From JANNMJ01 sp031426455 (GTDB taxonomy: Bacteria; Bacteroidota; Bacteroidia; Cytophagales; Hymenobacteraceae): a DNA stretch of 64,000 nucleotides. Location: NCBI GenBank assembly GCA_031426455.1, contig JANPLI010000139.1, positions 1-64,000 of the forward strand. Reading direction: 5' to 3'. The first letter of the stretch is position 1; every line of letters starts with the position of its first letter. The position numbers and the translations under genes are program-made. The notes under the pieces were generated by a model. The model was given only the letters and a program-made list of their open reading frames with translations. It ran no database searches and was not told where the DNA came from. Below are positions 25,570 to 34,380 of this stretch, piece after piece.

Positions 25570-28500
25570 ATGTTCAACGTATTCATACGCCGCCCGACGC
25601 TCTCGCTGGTCATCTCGCTGATGATTACGCTGTTGGGCGTACTGGCCCTCTTTGCGCTACCGGTCACGCAGTTTCCCGACATCGTGCCGCCGTCGGTCGT
25701 CGTGACGGCCAAATACACCGGCGCCAACGCCGAGGTCTGCACCAAGGCCGTGGCCGTGCCGCTCGAACGCGCCATCAATGGGGTTCCGGGGATGACGTAT
25801 ATGACGTCGATTTCCTCGAACAACGGGCTCACGCTCGTCAACGTCTATTTCGAGGTCGGGACTGACCCCGACGTGGCCGCCGTGAACGTGCAGAACCGGG
25901 TGCTGACGGTACTCGACGAAATGCCCGAGGAAGTGATCCGGGCCGGCGTGACGACCGAAAAGGAAGTCAATTCGATGCTGCTCTACCTCAACCTGACGAC
26001 GGACGACGAGTCGGCGGGCGAGAAGTTCATTTACAACTTCGCCGACATCAACGTCTTGCAGGAGCTCAAGCGCATCAACGGCGTGGGCTTCGCCGAGATT
26101 ATGGGGCAGCGCGAGTACGCTATGCGGGTTTGGCTCAAGCCCGACCGGCTGGTGGCTTACAACGTGAACGCCGACGAAGTGGTGAACGCCATCCGGGCCC
26201 AGAACGTGGAGGCCGCCCCCGGCAAGTCGGGCGAGTCGTCGGGGCGGTCGGCGCAAGCCCTGCAATACGTGCTGCGCTACACGGGCAAGTACTTCGAGCC
26301 AAAGCAGTACGAAGACATCGTGGTCCGGGCCGAGCCGGACGGGGCCGTGCTGCGGCTGAAGGATGTAGCCGACATTGAGTTTGGCACCTTCTCGTACGGA
26401 ATGGCGTCGAAAACCGACGGCAAGCCGTCGGCGTCGATCCTGCTCAAGCAGCGTCCCGGCTCGAACGCTTCGGAAGTGATCGCGGCCGTCAAAACCCGAA
26501 TGGCGGAGCTGCAGGCCACGCAGTTTCCGCCCGGGATGAAGTACAGCATTGCCTACGACGTATCGCGGTTCCTCGATGCGTCGATTCACGAAGTCGTCAA
26601 GACGCTGGTAGAAGCGTTTCTGCTGGTGTTTCTGGTGGTGTACCTCTTTTTGCAGGACTGGCGCTCGACGCTCATTCCGGCGCTGGCGGTGCCGGTCGCC
26701 CTCATCGGGACGCTGGCGTGTATGCAGGCGCTGGGCTTCTCCATCAACCTGCTTACGCTCTTCGCGCTGGTGCTCGCGATCGGAATCGTCGTCGATAACG
26801 CCATCGTGGTGGTCGAGGCGGTGCACACCAAGATGCACGACGCGCATCTGAGCGCCCGCGACGCCACCTTCGCCACGATGGACGAGATTACGGGCGCCGT
26901 CATTGCTATCACCCTCGTGATGAGCGCGGTGTTTATCCCGGTCGCGTTTCTGAGCGGGCCGGTGGGCGTGTTCTACCGCCAGTTTTCGCTGACGCTGGCG
27001 TCGGCAATCGTCATTTCCGGTATCAATGCGCTCACGCTCACGCCCGCCCTGTGCGCGCTGCTGCTCAAGCCCCCCACGACGGGCGCGACCGCGCGGGTAG
27101 GCTGGGCCGGGCGGTTTTTCGCGGGCTTCAACCGCTGGTATGATGGGCTGAGCGCGGGCTACCAGCGCCTGCTGCGCGCCGTCGCGGGCCGCCGCGTGGT
27201 GACGCTCGGCGCGCTCGTGCTCTTTCTGCTGGCCGCGGTCGGGACGCAACGCGTGTTGCCGGGCGGCTTCATCCCGACGGAAGATCAGGGGATGATTTAC
27301 GTGAACGTAACCGCCCCGCCGGGCGCCACCGTCGAGCGCACCGAACGGGTGCTGCAACAGGTGCAAGCGTTGGCCAAGCGCGAAAAAGGCGTGGAGTCGG
27401 TTTCGACGCTGGCGGGCTATTCGCTGATTTCGGAAGTGGCCGGCGCGAGCTACGGAATGGCGATGATCAACCTCAAGCCCTGGGACCAGCGCGCCGAAAC
27501 CACCGACCAGCTCATCGCGCGCCTGCAGGCTGCTTCCCGCACTATCACTGACGCGCAGGTGCAGTTTCTGGCGCCGCCCACCGTGCCGGGCTTCGGCAAC
27601 GCGTCCGGGGTGGAGCTGCGGCTGCTCGACCGCAGCGGCACCGCCGATCTGAAGCGAATGCAGCAGGTGACGCAGGGCTTCGTGGCCGACCTCAACCAGC
27701 AACCCGCCCTCGCCAACGCCTTTACCGGCTTCGACCCCACGTTTCCGCAGTACCTGCTGCACGTCGATGCCGATATGGCCGCCAAGAAAGGCGTGAGTGT
27801 GCATCAGGCGATGGAAACGCTGCAAACCCTGATCGGCTCGTACTACGCCTCGAACTTCATCCGCTTCGGGCAGATGTACAAAGTGATGGTGCAGGCGGCG
27901 CCCGAATACCGCCAGAAACCGGAAGATCTGCTCAAGCTCTTCGTGAAGAATTCGCGCGGCGAGCAGGTGCCGTTCGGCACCTTCATCCGCCTCGAACGGG
28001 TGCTGGGCCCCGAGCAGCTCACGCGCTACAACCTCTACACAGCGGCGATGATCAACGCCGACCCGGCCCCCGGTTACTCATCCGGCGACGCCATCAAGGC
28101 CATCGAGACGGTGGCGGCCAAGCTCCCCAACGGCTACCGCATCGAATGGAGCGGGATGACGCGCGAGCAGATTCTGAGCGGCAACCAGGCCCTTTACATC
28201 TTCGCGCTTTGCCTGCTGTTCGTGTACCTGCTGCTGGCGGCGCAGTACGAAAGCTTCCGCCTGCCGCTGCCGGTGCTGCTGGCTTTGCCGGCGGGGATTT
28301 TCGGGGCGTTCTTTTCCCTGAAAATCTTCGGTCTCGAAAACAACATCTACGCCCAGGTTTCGCTGGTGATGCTGATCGGGCTGCTGGGCAAAAACGCGAT
28401 TCTGATCATCGAATTCGCCTTGCAGCGCCGCCAGCAGGGCGCCAACATCCTCGACTCGGCCATTGAAGGCGCCGTGGCCCGCCTGCGGCCGATCCTGATG

Positions 28501-28761
28501 ACGTCGTTCGCCTTCGTAGCGGGGCTGATTCCGTTGGTGATAGCCACCGGGGCGGGCGCGCTCGGCAACCGCAGCATCGGCACGGCGGCGGCTGGCGGGA
28601 TGCTGATCGGCACCGTGTTCGGGGTGCTGGTCATTCCAGGGCTGTACGTTCTGTTCAGCCCGCGCCACCTGCACGACGATAAGGTGAAAGCGCCGGAAGA
28701 AGCTGCCGGACACCCGGCGCTCACGCCCGTCGCGGCCACACACGGAGTTGAAATTTTATGA
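25570..28761 (+). CDS. RND multidrug efflux pump, inner-membrane subunit (HAE1 type)
   Basis: A 1063-aa proton-driven transporter of the AcrB type. It begins MFNVFIRRPTLSLVISLMITLLG (TM1) and contains two large periplasmic loops and two groups of transmembrane helices. The TM4 proton-relay segment reads LAIGIVVDNAIVVVEAVHTKM: the first Asp of the AcrB 'DD' pair is kept and the second is Asn. C-terminal helices include YESFRLPLPVLLALPAGIFG and LMLIGLLGKNAILIIEFALQRR. The stop overlaps an ATG belonging to the inserted element that follows. Confidence 0.94.
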   Translation: MFNVFIRRPTLSLVISLMITLLGVLALFALPVTQFPDIVPPSVVVTAKYTGANAEVCTKAVAVPLERAINGVPGMTYMTSISSNNGLTLVNVYFEVGTDPDVAAVNVQNRVLTVLDEMPEEVIRAGVTTEKEVNSMLLYLNLTTDDESAGEKFIYNFADINVLQELKRINGVGFAEIMGQREYAMRVWLKPDRLVAYNVNADEVVNAIRAQNVEAAPGKSGESSGRSAQALQYVLRYTGKYFEPKQYEDIVVRAEPDGAVLRLKDVADIEFGTFSYGMASKTDGKPSASILLKQRPGSNASEVIAAVKTRMAELQATQFPPGMKYSIAYDVSRFLDASIHEVVKTLVEAFLLVFLVVYLFLQDWRSTLIPALAVPVALIGTLACMQALGFSINLLTLFALVLAIGIVVDNAIVVVEAVHTKMHDAHLSARDATFATMDEITGAVIAITLVMSAVFIPVAFLSGPVGVFYRQFSLTLASAIVISGINALTLTPALCALLLKPPTTGATARVGWAGRFFAGFNRWYDGLSAGYQRLLRAVAGRRVVTLGALVLFLLAAVGTQRVLPGGFIPTEDQGMIYVNVTAPPGATVERTERVLQQVQALAKREKGVESVSTLAGYSLISEVAGASYGMAMINLKPWDQRAETTDQLIARLQAASRTITDAQVQFLAPPTVPGFGNASGVELRLLDRSGTADLKRMQQVTQGFVADLNQQPALANAFTGFDPTFPQYLLHVDADMAAKKGVSVHQAMETLQTLIGSYYASNFIRFGQMYKVMVQAAPEYRQKPEDLLKLFVKNSRGEQVPFGTFIRLERVLGPEQLTRYNLYTAAMINADPAPGYSSGDAIKAIETVAAKLPNGYRIEWSGMTREQILSGNQALYIFALCLLFVYLLLAAQYESFRLPLPVLLALPAGIFGAFFSLKIFGLENNIYAQVSLVMLIGLLGKNAILIIEFALQRRQQGANILDSAIEGAVARLRPILMTSFAFVAGLIPLVIATGAGALGNRSIGTAAAGGMLIGTVFGVLVIPGLYVLFSPRHLHDDKVKAPEEAAGHPALTPVAATHGVEIL

Positions 28762-28763
28762 AG

Positions 28764-28907
28764 CCAGGACTTACGCAACGACTAAAAAAGGTAGTCCCTC
28801 CGGGACCACAGGACGCTCAAAACCCCTTTTTTCTACCGGCAGATGGTCCCTCTGGGACCGCCAAAGACCTTTTTTGGGATAAAAAGGACAGTATGCGTAA
28901 GTCTTGG
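28764..28907. mobile_element. 144-bp MITE-like element between pump and outer-membrane genes
   Basis: Bounded by near-perfect 14-bp terminal inverted repeats, CCAGGACTTACGCA at the left and TGCGTAAGTCTTGG at the right (one mismatch). It contains two internal direct copies of a module built on the palindromes GTCCCTCCGGGAC and GTCCCTCTGGGAC followed by a T6 run. There is no coding capacity for a transposase. A target-site duplication is not obvious (AAG versus AAA). The right terminal repeat contains the ATG that best fits as the start of the next gene. Confidence 0.65.
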
Positions 28908-30389
28908 AAACACAACGTGATACCGCCCACCTGCAACTGGCGCGCGCTGCTGGGCGGCCTGACGCTGCTGCTGGGTAGCTGCACGGTGGGGCAGCCAGTG
29001 CCGGAACCAGCGGCCCCGAAACTGCCAGCCCGGTTCGCGGGCGCAAACAGCGCGTCGGCCGATACGGCCAGCGCCGGGGCACTACCGTGGCCGAACTTCT
29101 TCGCCGATCCGGTGCTGGTGAGGCTCCTCGACACGGCGGTTCAGTACAACCCCGACCTGGCACAGGCGGCCCAGCGCGTGGCCCTGGCTCAGACCGATGT
29201 ACTGGAACGACGCGGCGCCCTGCTGCCCACCGTGGAGGTGGGCGCCCGCGCCGGGGTGGACCGCTACGGCACCTATACGCAGAACGGCGTTGGTAACTAC
29301 GATACGAATCTCTCGCCCAATACGCGCGGCGACCGGCGGATCCCCTCGTCGGTGCCCGACTACTTTCTGGGGCTGCGCAGCTCGTGGGAAATCGACTTGT
29401 GGGGCCGGCTCCGCAACCGGCGCAAAGCAGCGCAGGTACGCCTGCTGGGCAGTGAATTCGGGCGGCAACTGGTGCAGACTACGCTCGTGGCGGAGGTGGC
29501 CCGCACCTACTACGAGGTGCTGGCCCTCGACCAGGAGCTGGAAATTCTGCGGCGCAACGCCCGGCTACAGGAGCGCACCATTGAAATCAGCCGCATTCAA
29601 AAGCAGGGCGGGCGGGCGACTGAGCTGGCCGTGCAGCAGTTTACGGCGCAGTGGCGCCGAACGCAGAGTCTGGAAGCCGCGGCGCAGCAACAGTTGATCA
29701 CCGCCGAAAATCGGCTCAACCGGCTACTGGGCCGCTATCCGCAGCCCATCAGCCGGGGGCAGGGCTTGCTGGCGCAACCGGTGCCAGCGGCCATCCAGGT
29801 AGGAGTACCTACGGCGTTGCTGTTCCACCGCCCCGACATCCGGCAGGCCGAAGCTGAACTGACGGCCGCGCGGGCCGACGTGGAAGCCGCGCGGGCAGCG
29901 TTTCTGCCTTCCCTGACGCTTACTTCCTACGCGGGCGTCAATGCCTTTCGGACGTCGTTGCTGCTGCGCACGCCCGAGTCGCTGGCCCTCGGCGCCCTGG
30001 CGGGCCTGACGGCGCCCCTCTTCAACCGGGCCTACCTGAAGGCCGAATACGGACGGGCCACCGCGCGGCAGCTGGAAGCCTACTATGGTTACCAGCAAGC
30101 GACGCAACGCAGCGTGGAGGAAGTCGCGACGACCCTCCAGGGAGTCGGGAACCTGGGGCGGGCCTTCGAGCTACGCTCGCAGGAAGTGGCCGTCCTCAAT
30201 GCCGCCGTCGCCACTTCCAATGAGTTGTTTCTGGCGGGCTATGCCACTTATCTGGAGGTTGTCACGGCCCAGCGCAACGTGCTGGAGGCGGAACTTGACC
30301 AGATCGCGGCGCGCCGGGCGCAGTTCACCCACGTCGTTGACCTCTACCGGGCCCTGGGAGGCGGCTGGCGACTGGCAGACCGACGCTAG
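28893..30389 (+). CDS. RND efflux outer-membrane channel lipoprotein (NodT/OprM type)
   Basis: A 498-aa TolC-like outer-membrane factor. From MRKSWKHNVIPPTCNW it has a lipoprotein signal ending in LLLGSC. OMF repeats follow: LPWPNFFADPVLVRLLDTAVQYNPDLAQAAQRVALAQ, RSSWEIDLWGRLRNRRKAA, RPDIRQAEAELTAARADVEAARAAFLPSLTL, and AGYATYLEVVTAQRNVLEAELDQ. An in-frame ATG at 28758 overlaps the pump stop, but the added 45 residues are just the translated MITE-like element. I therefore prefer 28893, which itself lies within the right end of that element. Confidence 0.9.
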   Translation: MRKSWKHNVIPPTCNWRALLGGLTLLLGSCTVGQPVPEPAAPKLPARFAGANSASADTASAGALPWPNFFADPVLVRLLDTAVQYNPDLAQAAQRVALAQTDVLERRGALLPTVEVGARAGVDRYGTYTQNGVGNYDTNLSPNTRGDRRIPSSVPDYFLGLRSSWEIDLWGRLRNRRKAAQVRLLGSEFGRQLVQTTLVAEVARTYYEVLALDQELEILRRNARLQERTIEISRIQKQGGRATELAVQQFTAQWRRTQSLEAAAQQQLITAENRLNRLLGRYPQPISRGQGLLAQPVPAAIQVGVPTALLFHRPDIRQAEAELTAARADVEAARAAFLPSLTLTSYAGVNAFRTSLLLRTPESLALGALAGLTAPLFNRAYLKAEYGRATARQLEAYYGYQQATQRSVEEVATTLQGVGNLGRAFELRSQEVAVLNAAVATSNELFLAGYATYLEVVTAQRNVLEAELDQIAARRAQFTHVVDLYRALGGGWRLADRR

Positions 30390-30417
30390 GGCAGCGGGTC
30401 TGAAACGCCCGCCGCCC

Positions 30418-31476
30418 TCAGAACACAAACCGCAAGCCCGGAAAATGCTGAAACGCCGCCACCGTGCTGGTGGTGGTGCTGGAGTTGATGAAACTGATGG
30501 CCGTGCGCACGTAACTCTGCCGCCGGCCGACCAGCAGCCCGCGGCCGCCGCGCACATTGGTGTACTCGGGCACGGTCTGCGACAGCGCCGAGTACGAATT
30601 CAGCACCTGATTGTACGTCGCCCACTGCGGCGAACCGGCGGTAACGCGAAACACGGCTTCGCCCACCCGCCGCCGAACGTTCGGGTTTTGGTTGACCGTA
30701 TCGATGGCCGAATTCAAAAACTCGCGAAAAAAGGCGTACGCCGGCCGGTTGATCCGCACTTCGCTCATCTGGCTGGCCGTCGTCGCGAGGTTGGTCACCA
30801 GCGGCCAGATGGCCACTTTCCGGACGGTATCGGTGCCGATGATCTCCTGATAATTAAACTCCAACTGCGCGTTGTAGAGCCCCGCGCGCTCCTGCGTCTG
30901 AAACACGTAGTTGAGTTGCAGTTCGGGCTGAAACAACAGCGGCATCGACGTAACCGGATTGTAATTTACTGACACCGAACGCGTACCGGCCAGCAGAATC
31001 CGTACGGGGTCCGGGGTGCTGGTAGCAGCCGTCAGCACGGCGCCGTTGCGGCGGTTTACGGCCCGAACGCGGTACGTAGCCCCAGTTTCGAGCCGGGCGG
31101 CGGCGCGGTACACATACTGCCCGGCGCGCACAAACGAGCCCGCTTCTTTTTCGGTATTGGCTTCCCGGACGAACGGAAACACGTCGGCCACGCTCGAATC
31201 GGGGCGTAGCTTTTCGAGCGTAGCCGTAATGACGCCCGCCGGAAACTGCGTCGAATCAGCTTCGGTGGCCGCGATGATCGTGGCGTCCGTGCCCGAATTC
31301 AGAAAGGCTTTGTCGATGCGCACCGTCTGGACAGCCGCTTCGGGATCCAGAATGCCGTACAGCACCGGAATTTCCTGGTAAGGCGCGTTGGAGTCGAAGT
31401 CGGTGGAGCAGGAAGCGGCGGGCAGGAGCGCGGCAGCGGCCAGCAGCGGCAGAAACGGACGCAGGCAGTTTTTCAT
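30418..31476 (-). CDS. DUF4249-like outer-surface lipoprotein
   Basis: A 352-aa lipoprotein with signal MKNCLRPFLPLLAAAALLPAASC and an N-terminal region typical of DUF4249: DSNAPYQEIPVLYGILDPEAAVQTVRIDKAFLNSG. A strand-rich middle contains a YRVRAVNRRNGAVLTA segment. DUF4249 proteins of Bacteroidota are often next to TonB-dependent receptors, but none is near here. The function is unknown. The start overlaps the pseudouridine synthase stop by 4 bp (ATGA), so the two are translationally coupled despite unrelated functions. Confidence 0.72.
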   Translation of the reverse strand: MKNCLRPFLPLLAAAALLPAASCSTDFDSNAPYQEIPVLYGILDPEAAVQTVRIDKAFLNSGTDATIIAATEADSTQFPAGVITATLEKLRPDSSVADVFPFVREANTEKEAGSFVRAGQYVYRAAARLETGATYRVRAVNRRNGAVLTAATSTPDPVRILLAGTRSVSVNYNPVTSMPLLFQPELQLNYVFQTQERAGLYNAQLEFNYQEIIGTDTVRKVAIWPLVTNLATTASQMSEVRINRPAYAFFREFLNSAIDTVNQNPNVRRRVGEAVFRVTAGSPQWATYNQVLNSYSALSQTVPEYTNVRGGRGLLVGRRQSYVRTAISFINSSTTTSTVAAFQHFPGLRFVF

Positions 31477-32084
31477 CGGCCCCTCAAAGGTACCCCCGCC
31501 GATGGCCTTGCGGGCACCCGCAAGGCCGCTTCCTCGGTGGCCGTGAGGGGGCGCCATTCACCGGGGAGCAGCTCGCCCAAAGTCAGCGGCCCCAGCGCGG
31601 CCCGGATCAGCCGCAGCGTGGGCAGGCCCACGGCGGCGGTCATCCGGCGCACCTGCCGGTTTTTGCCCTCCGTCAGCGTGAGGGCCAGCCAGGAGGTCGG
31701 AAGCTGCGCCCGGAACCGGATCGGCGGGTTGCGCACCCACAAGCCGGGTGGTTCCCCGTCCAGGGCTTCGGCGCCGGCGGGCGCCGTGAAGCCGGTTTTC
31801 AGCTGGATTCCGGCCCGCAGTTGGCTCAGTGCACCGGGTGTGGGCAGGCCCTCGACCTGCGCCCAGTACGTTTTCGGTATCCGGAAGCGCGGCTCGCTCA
31901 GGCGGTGTTGCAGGGCGGCGTCGGAGGTCAGCAGCAGCAGCCCTTCGGAGTCGAAATCGAGCCGCCCGACCGGGTACACGCCCGGCACGGGCACGAATTC
32001 GGCCAGGGTCCGGTGACCGGTGCGGTCGGGGTCCGTGAACTGGGTCAGGACTTCGTAAGGCTTGTTGAACAGAAGGGTGGGCAC
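31473..32084 (-). CDS. RluE-type 23S rRNA pseudouridine synthase
   Basis: A 203-aa enzyme of the RsuA/RluB/E/F group that isomerises uridine in rRNA. The N terminus is LLFNKPYEVLTQFTD. The catalytic Asp lies in GRLDFDSEGLLLLTSD, followed by PKTYWAQVEG and the terminal motif TLTEGKNRQVRRMTAAVGLPTLRLIR. It lacks an N-terminal S4 domain, as in RluE. The exact target uridine is inferred from the subfamily only. Confidence 0.9.
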   Translation of the reverse strand: MPTLLFNKPYEVLTQFTDPDRTGHRTLAEFVPVPGVYPVGRLDFDSEGLLLLTSDAALQHRLSEPRFRIPKTYWAQVEGLPTPGALSQLRAGIQLKTGFTAPAGAEALDGEPPGLWVRNPPIRFRAQLPTSWLALTLTEGKNRQVRRMTAAVGLPTLRLIRAALGPLTLGELLPGEWRPLTATEEAALRVPARPSAGVPLRGR

Positions 32085-32449
32085 GGGGAAGCAGGAAAAC
32101 CGCTTTAGCCAGCCGGTGCCGTCGTTCCTGAGCCGGAACGGATACGCGCTTCACCGGCGGTTTGATCAGGACTAAGGTAGCGCCGTTTTCGGGGCTGAAT
32201 AGGCGGAAGCGGGGCTATAACCTTGAGCGTCGCTGAATGAGGGCGTCACTTTTGGGGCCGTGACAGCAAATTCAGCCGCTGTGTACGGTTTGTAAAGATG
32301 CATCCTTGCGTCTGGCGTGCTTCTCAAAGCGGCCCAATCAGCGGCTAACTTGGCCTTGCGTAACCTGAACGGAGAACGATGCCCGCGAAATTATACTCGT
32401 CGCGAAATGATCTGCGAAAGCAAGGCGACCTCCGTCCTATTTTTGCCCC
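32085..32449. other. Intergenic stretch without a supportable gene
   Basis: 365 bp between the pseudouridine synthase start and the transposase remnant. Composition is mixed, more AT-rich to the right. Short frames exist but none resembles a protein family. No clear terminal repeat for the IS remnant was found here. Confidence 0.5.
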
Positions 32450-32744
32450 ATGCCATTCGTGTTGACCGAAACGGAGCGTGCGTTGTTGCGGCGCCTACAA
32501 AAGCAACACCGCGACCGGGCCGGCTATGTGAAGGGGACGGTGGTGTTACTGATCACCAAAGGTCGGTCGGTGCCGCACATCGCTGACGACCTGGGCCTGG
32601 ACCCGGCGACAGTTTACCGCTACGGGGCGGCGTAGCAACCCCAGGGCTTGGCGACTGGCTCCCGAAACGGAAACGGGCAGCTATTGGGACTTGCTGACCA
32701 GCGCCCAACTCGATCGCCTGTGCCAGCAAGTCGACCCGTACTAG
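32450..32744 (+). pseudogene. IS630-type transposase remnant (5' part, frameshifted)
   Basis: The N-terminal helix-turn-helix region of an IS630 transposase can be read from 32450: MPFVLTETERALLRRLQK and KGRSVPHIADDLGLDPATVYRY. The frame then hits a stop at 32633. The expected continuation (ETGSYWDLLTSAQLDRLCQQ) is present one frame over and ends at 32744. The catalytic DDE domain is missing altogether. This is a dead fragment rather than a working insertion sequence. Confidence 0.65.
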
Positions 32745-32774
32745 TACGATACAGTATCAGGAAAAAAATATTAA

Positions 32775-33577
32775 AAAGAGATAAAAAATATTGCCAGCCC
32801 CTCCTTTTATTCGGTAAGAATAGTTCTGTTTTTTCTCGCGCTAACAGGCTTTTCTGTGCAAACAAGAGGGCAGGGTTTTGCGAAAAATTTAGTGCAGAAT
32901 GGCGGATTTGAAAAAGTAAAAAAATGCCCAACGGAATTAGGCCAAATTGAATTGGCATCAGGCTGGAAGCACAGTATTGGCGTCTCTCCCGACTTATACG
33001 CAACCTGTGCAATTAATAGGACTATTAGCGTCCCCTGTTCAAAGGATCATTGTCTAGCGCCTGCTTCAGGGGAGAATTATTGTGGAATGCTTGTGTTTTC
33101 TACGCAGAAAATACCCGGAAAAAAAACGGGTATTTCTACAGCGAAGATATCTGGACCAAGCTCTCCAAAAAGTTGCAGGCAGGAAAAAAGTATGAGCTAA
33201 TTGTATCAATCAATGTGGCTGACTCTATTTTTTGCGCTCAGGTTGGCTACTTGCTAGCCGGATTTTCTTCCACTGAACCTGACTATTTAGACTGGCCGAT
33301 TTGTCACGGGAAAAAGCTACACGTTTTTCAAATCCCAATTACGAAGCCGACACCAAAGGACCAGTGGACGCAAATCAGCATTGAGTTTGAAGCAAGCTCT
33401 GCTGCCGAGTACTTTCAATTGGGGTTAATGCGACCTGTCTTTTCAGAAAAAGAATACAAAAAAATGGCTTCGCAATTAAGCCAATTCGGCCGGACTCCAA
33501 AAGCAGTTGATGTCTTAATAGATGACATTGAACTCTTTGAGTCGGGCGAAGGTAAAATAAAAAATATTTTTAAATAA
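32775..33577 (+). pseudogene. Secreted carbohydrate-binding-like protein, start lost and frameshifted
   Basis: Two frames together make one recognisable Bacteroidota exported protein. Frame 1 (from about 32775) reads a signal-peptide-like VRIVLFFLALTGFSVQ and then AKNLVQNGGFEKVKKCPT. Frame 2 (from about 33098) continues NGYFYSEDIWTKLSKKLQAG, KKYELIVSINVADSIFC and AVDVLIDDIELFES. The switch is at the TTTT run 33096-33099 and fits loss of one T. No ATG, GTG or TTG precedes the signal peptide in frame. The gene is clearly AT-richer than its surroundings, suggesting transfer. Relatives often carry a C-terminal OmpA domain, which is absent here. A sequencing error in the T-run would rescue the frame but not the start. 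Confidence 0.6.
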
Positions 33578-33593
33578 AATCAAAAAAACCTAA

Positions 33594-33735
33594 GCGATTG
33601 GCACTAGTTGTCCAGCATTTGGGCTTCAGCTTCTGGGTATTTATGAGTACATTGGCTTGCAGCCTGAAGCTAATGACTGGTGGCTGACCGCATTGGTTAC
33701 GGCCCACTGGTTAGAGGCCCGCTCGATTAACCAGC
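33594..33735 (+). pseudogene. Unassigned protein fragment
   Basis: A protein-like stretch without a start (LLGIYEYIGLQPEANDWW, LTALVTAHWLEARSINQP) lies between the AT-rich pseudogene and the guanylate kinase remnant. It runs into the antisense of the latter. I do not recognise it; it may be the end of a gene lost in a deletion. Confidence 0.25.
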
Positions 33736-34380
33736 CGTTTTATCCGCCTCCGCCGCTGACGCACCCTGCAAATCGGGAGTTGAAGCAGCGGCGAGGGGCC
33801 GCGGGCCGCCCAGAAAGCCATCGACCAAGGCTTCAGCCTGAGCAATGGCATCGGCTAGATGCTCGTTGACGACTACGGCGTCGAACTGGTCGGCGAACGA
33901 TAGCTCGAAGCTGGCTTTGTACAAGCGTGAGCTGATGCTGGAAGCTGAATCCGTGTTACGGGCCGTCAGGCGCTGGGCCAGTACTTCCAGTAACGGCGGT
34001 TTGACGAAGACACCCAGCGCGCAGTCGCCGTAATATTTCTTGACGCTGTGCTCGCCTTTCACGTCCACGTCGAGTACGATGTGGCGCACTGACGCCCAGA
34101 TACGTTCCTCTTCCGACTTCAGACTGCATAAAAATAAATATTTTTATAATTATTTACACCCGAATAACTCGTCAGCCTCGATGCAGCGGCGGAATTCCTT
34201 GACAGAGATAAAATAGTAATCCTGGCCGTGCGCTTCGCTGCGGCCGCGCTTATCGCGGGTACAGGCCGAAATGCTAAAAGCCAACCGGGAGTCGTGGCCG
34301 ACCAGATGGCAGACAATCGTGGTTTTGCCGACTCCGGAGGGTGCGCGCTTATGCGCACATCGGGGCACCGGTCTATCCAT
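33727..34380 (-). pseudogene. Guanylate kinase remnant with AT-rich internal replacement
   Basis: Guanylate kinase phosphorylates GMP to GDP and is normally essential. Its N-terminal P-loop region is present (RAPSGVGKTTIVCHL, RLAFSISACTRDKRGR, GQDYYFISVKEFRR). So is its C-terminal half (LKSEEERIWASVRHIVLDV, VKKYYGDCALGVFVKPP, SSISSRLYKASFELSF, VVVNEHLADAI). Between them, where the family has a VEWEEVYxGxFYGT-like GMP-site segment, there is an AT-rich stretch (about 34123-34164) with two in-frame stops and the same number of codons. The natural N terminus before APSG is also missing. This copy cannot encode an active enzyme, so an intact copy should exist elsewhere. Confidence 0.8.

Noticed and set aside
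25657..27825. A 722-codon open frame antisense to the RND pump
   Set aside because: It is a GC-rich shadow of the pump reading frame with His/Arg-rich composition and no family similarity; the pump on the other strand is unmistakable.
28758..28892. N-terminal extension of the efflux channel from the ATG overlapping the pump stop
   Set aside because: The 45 extra residues are the translated MITE-like element and precede the lipoprotein signal, which must be N-terminal; the 28893 start is better.
33090..33105. Programmed ribosomal frameshift at the T-run
   Set aside because: The site lacks a slippery heptamer and downstream structure, and the same gene also lacks a start codon, so decay or sequencing error is simpler.
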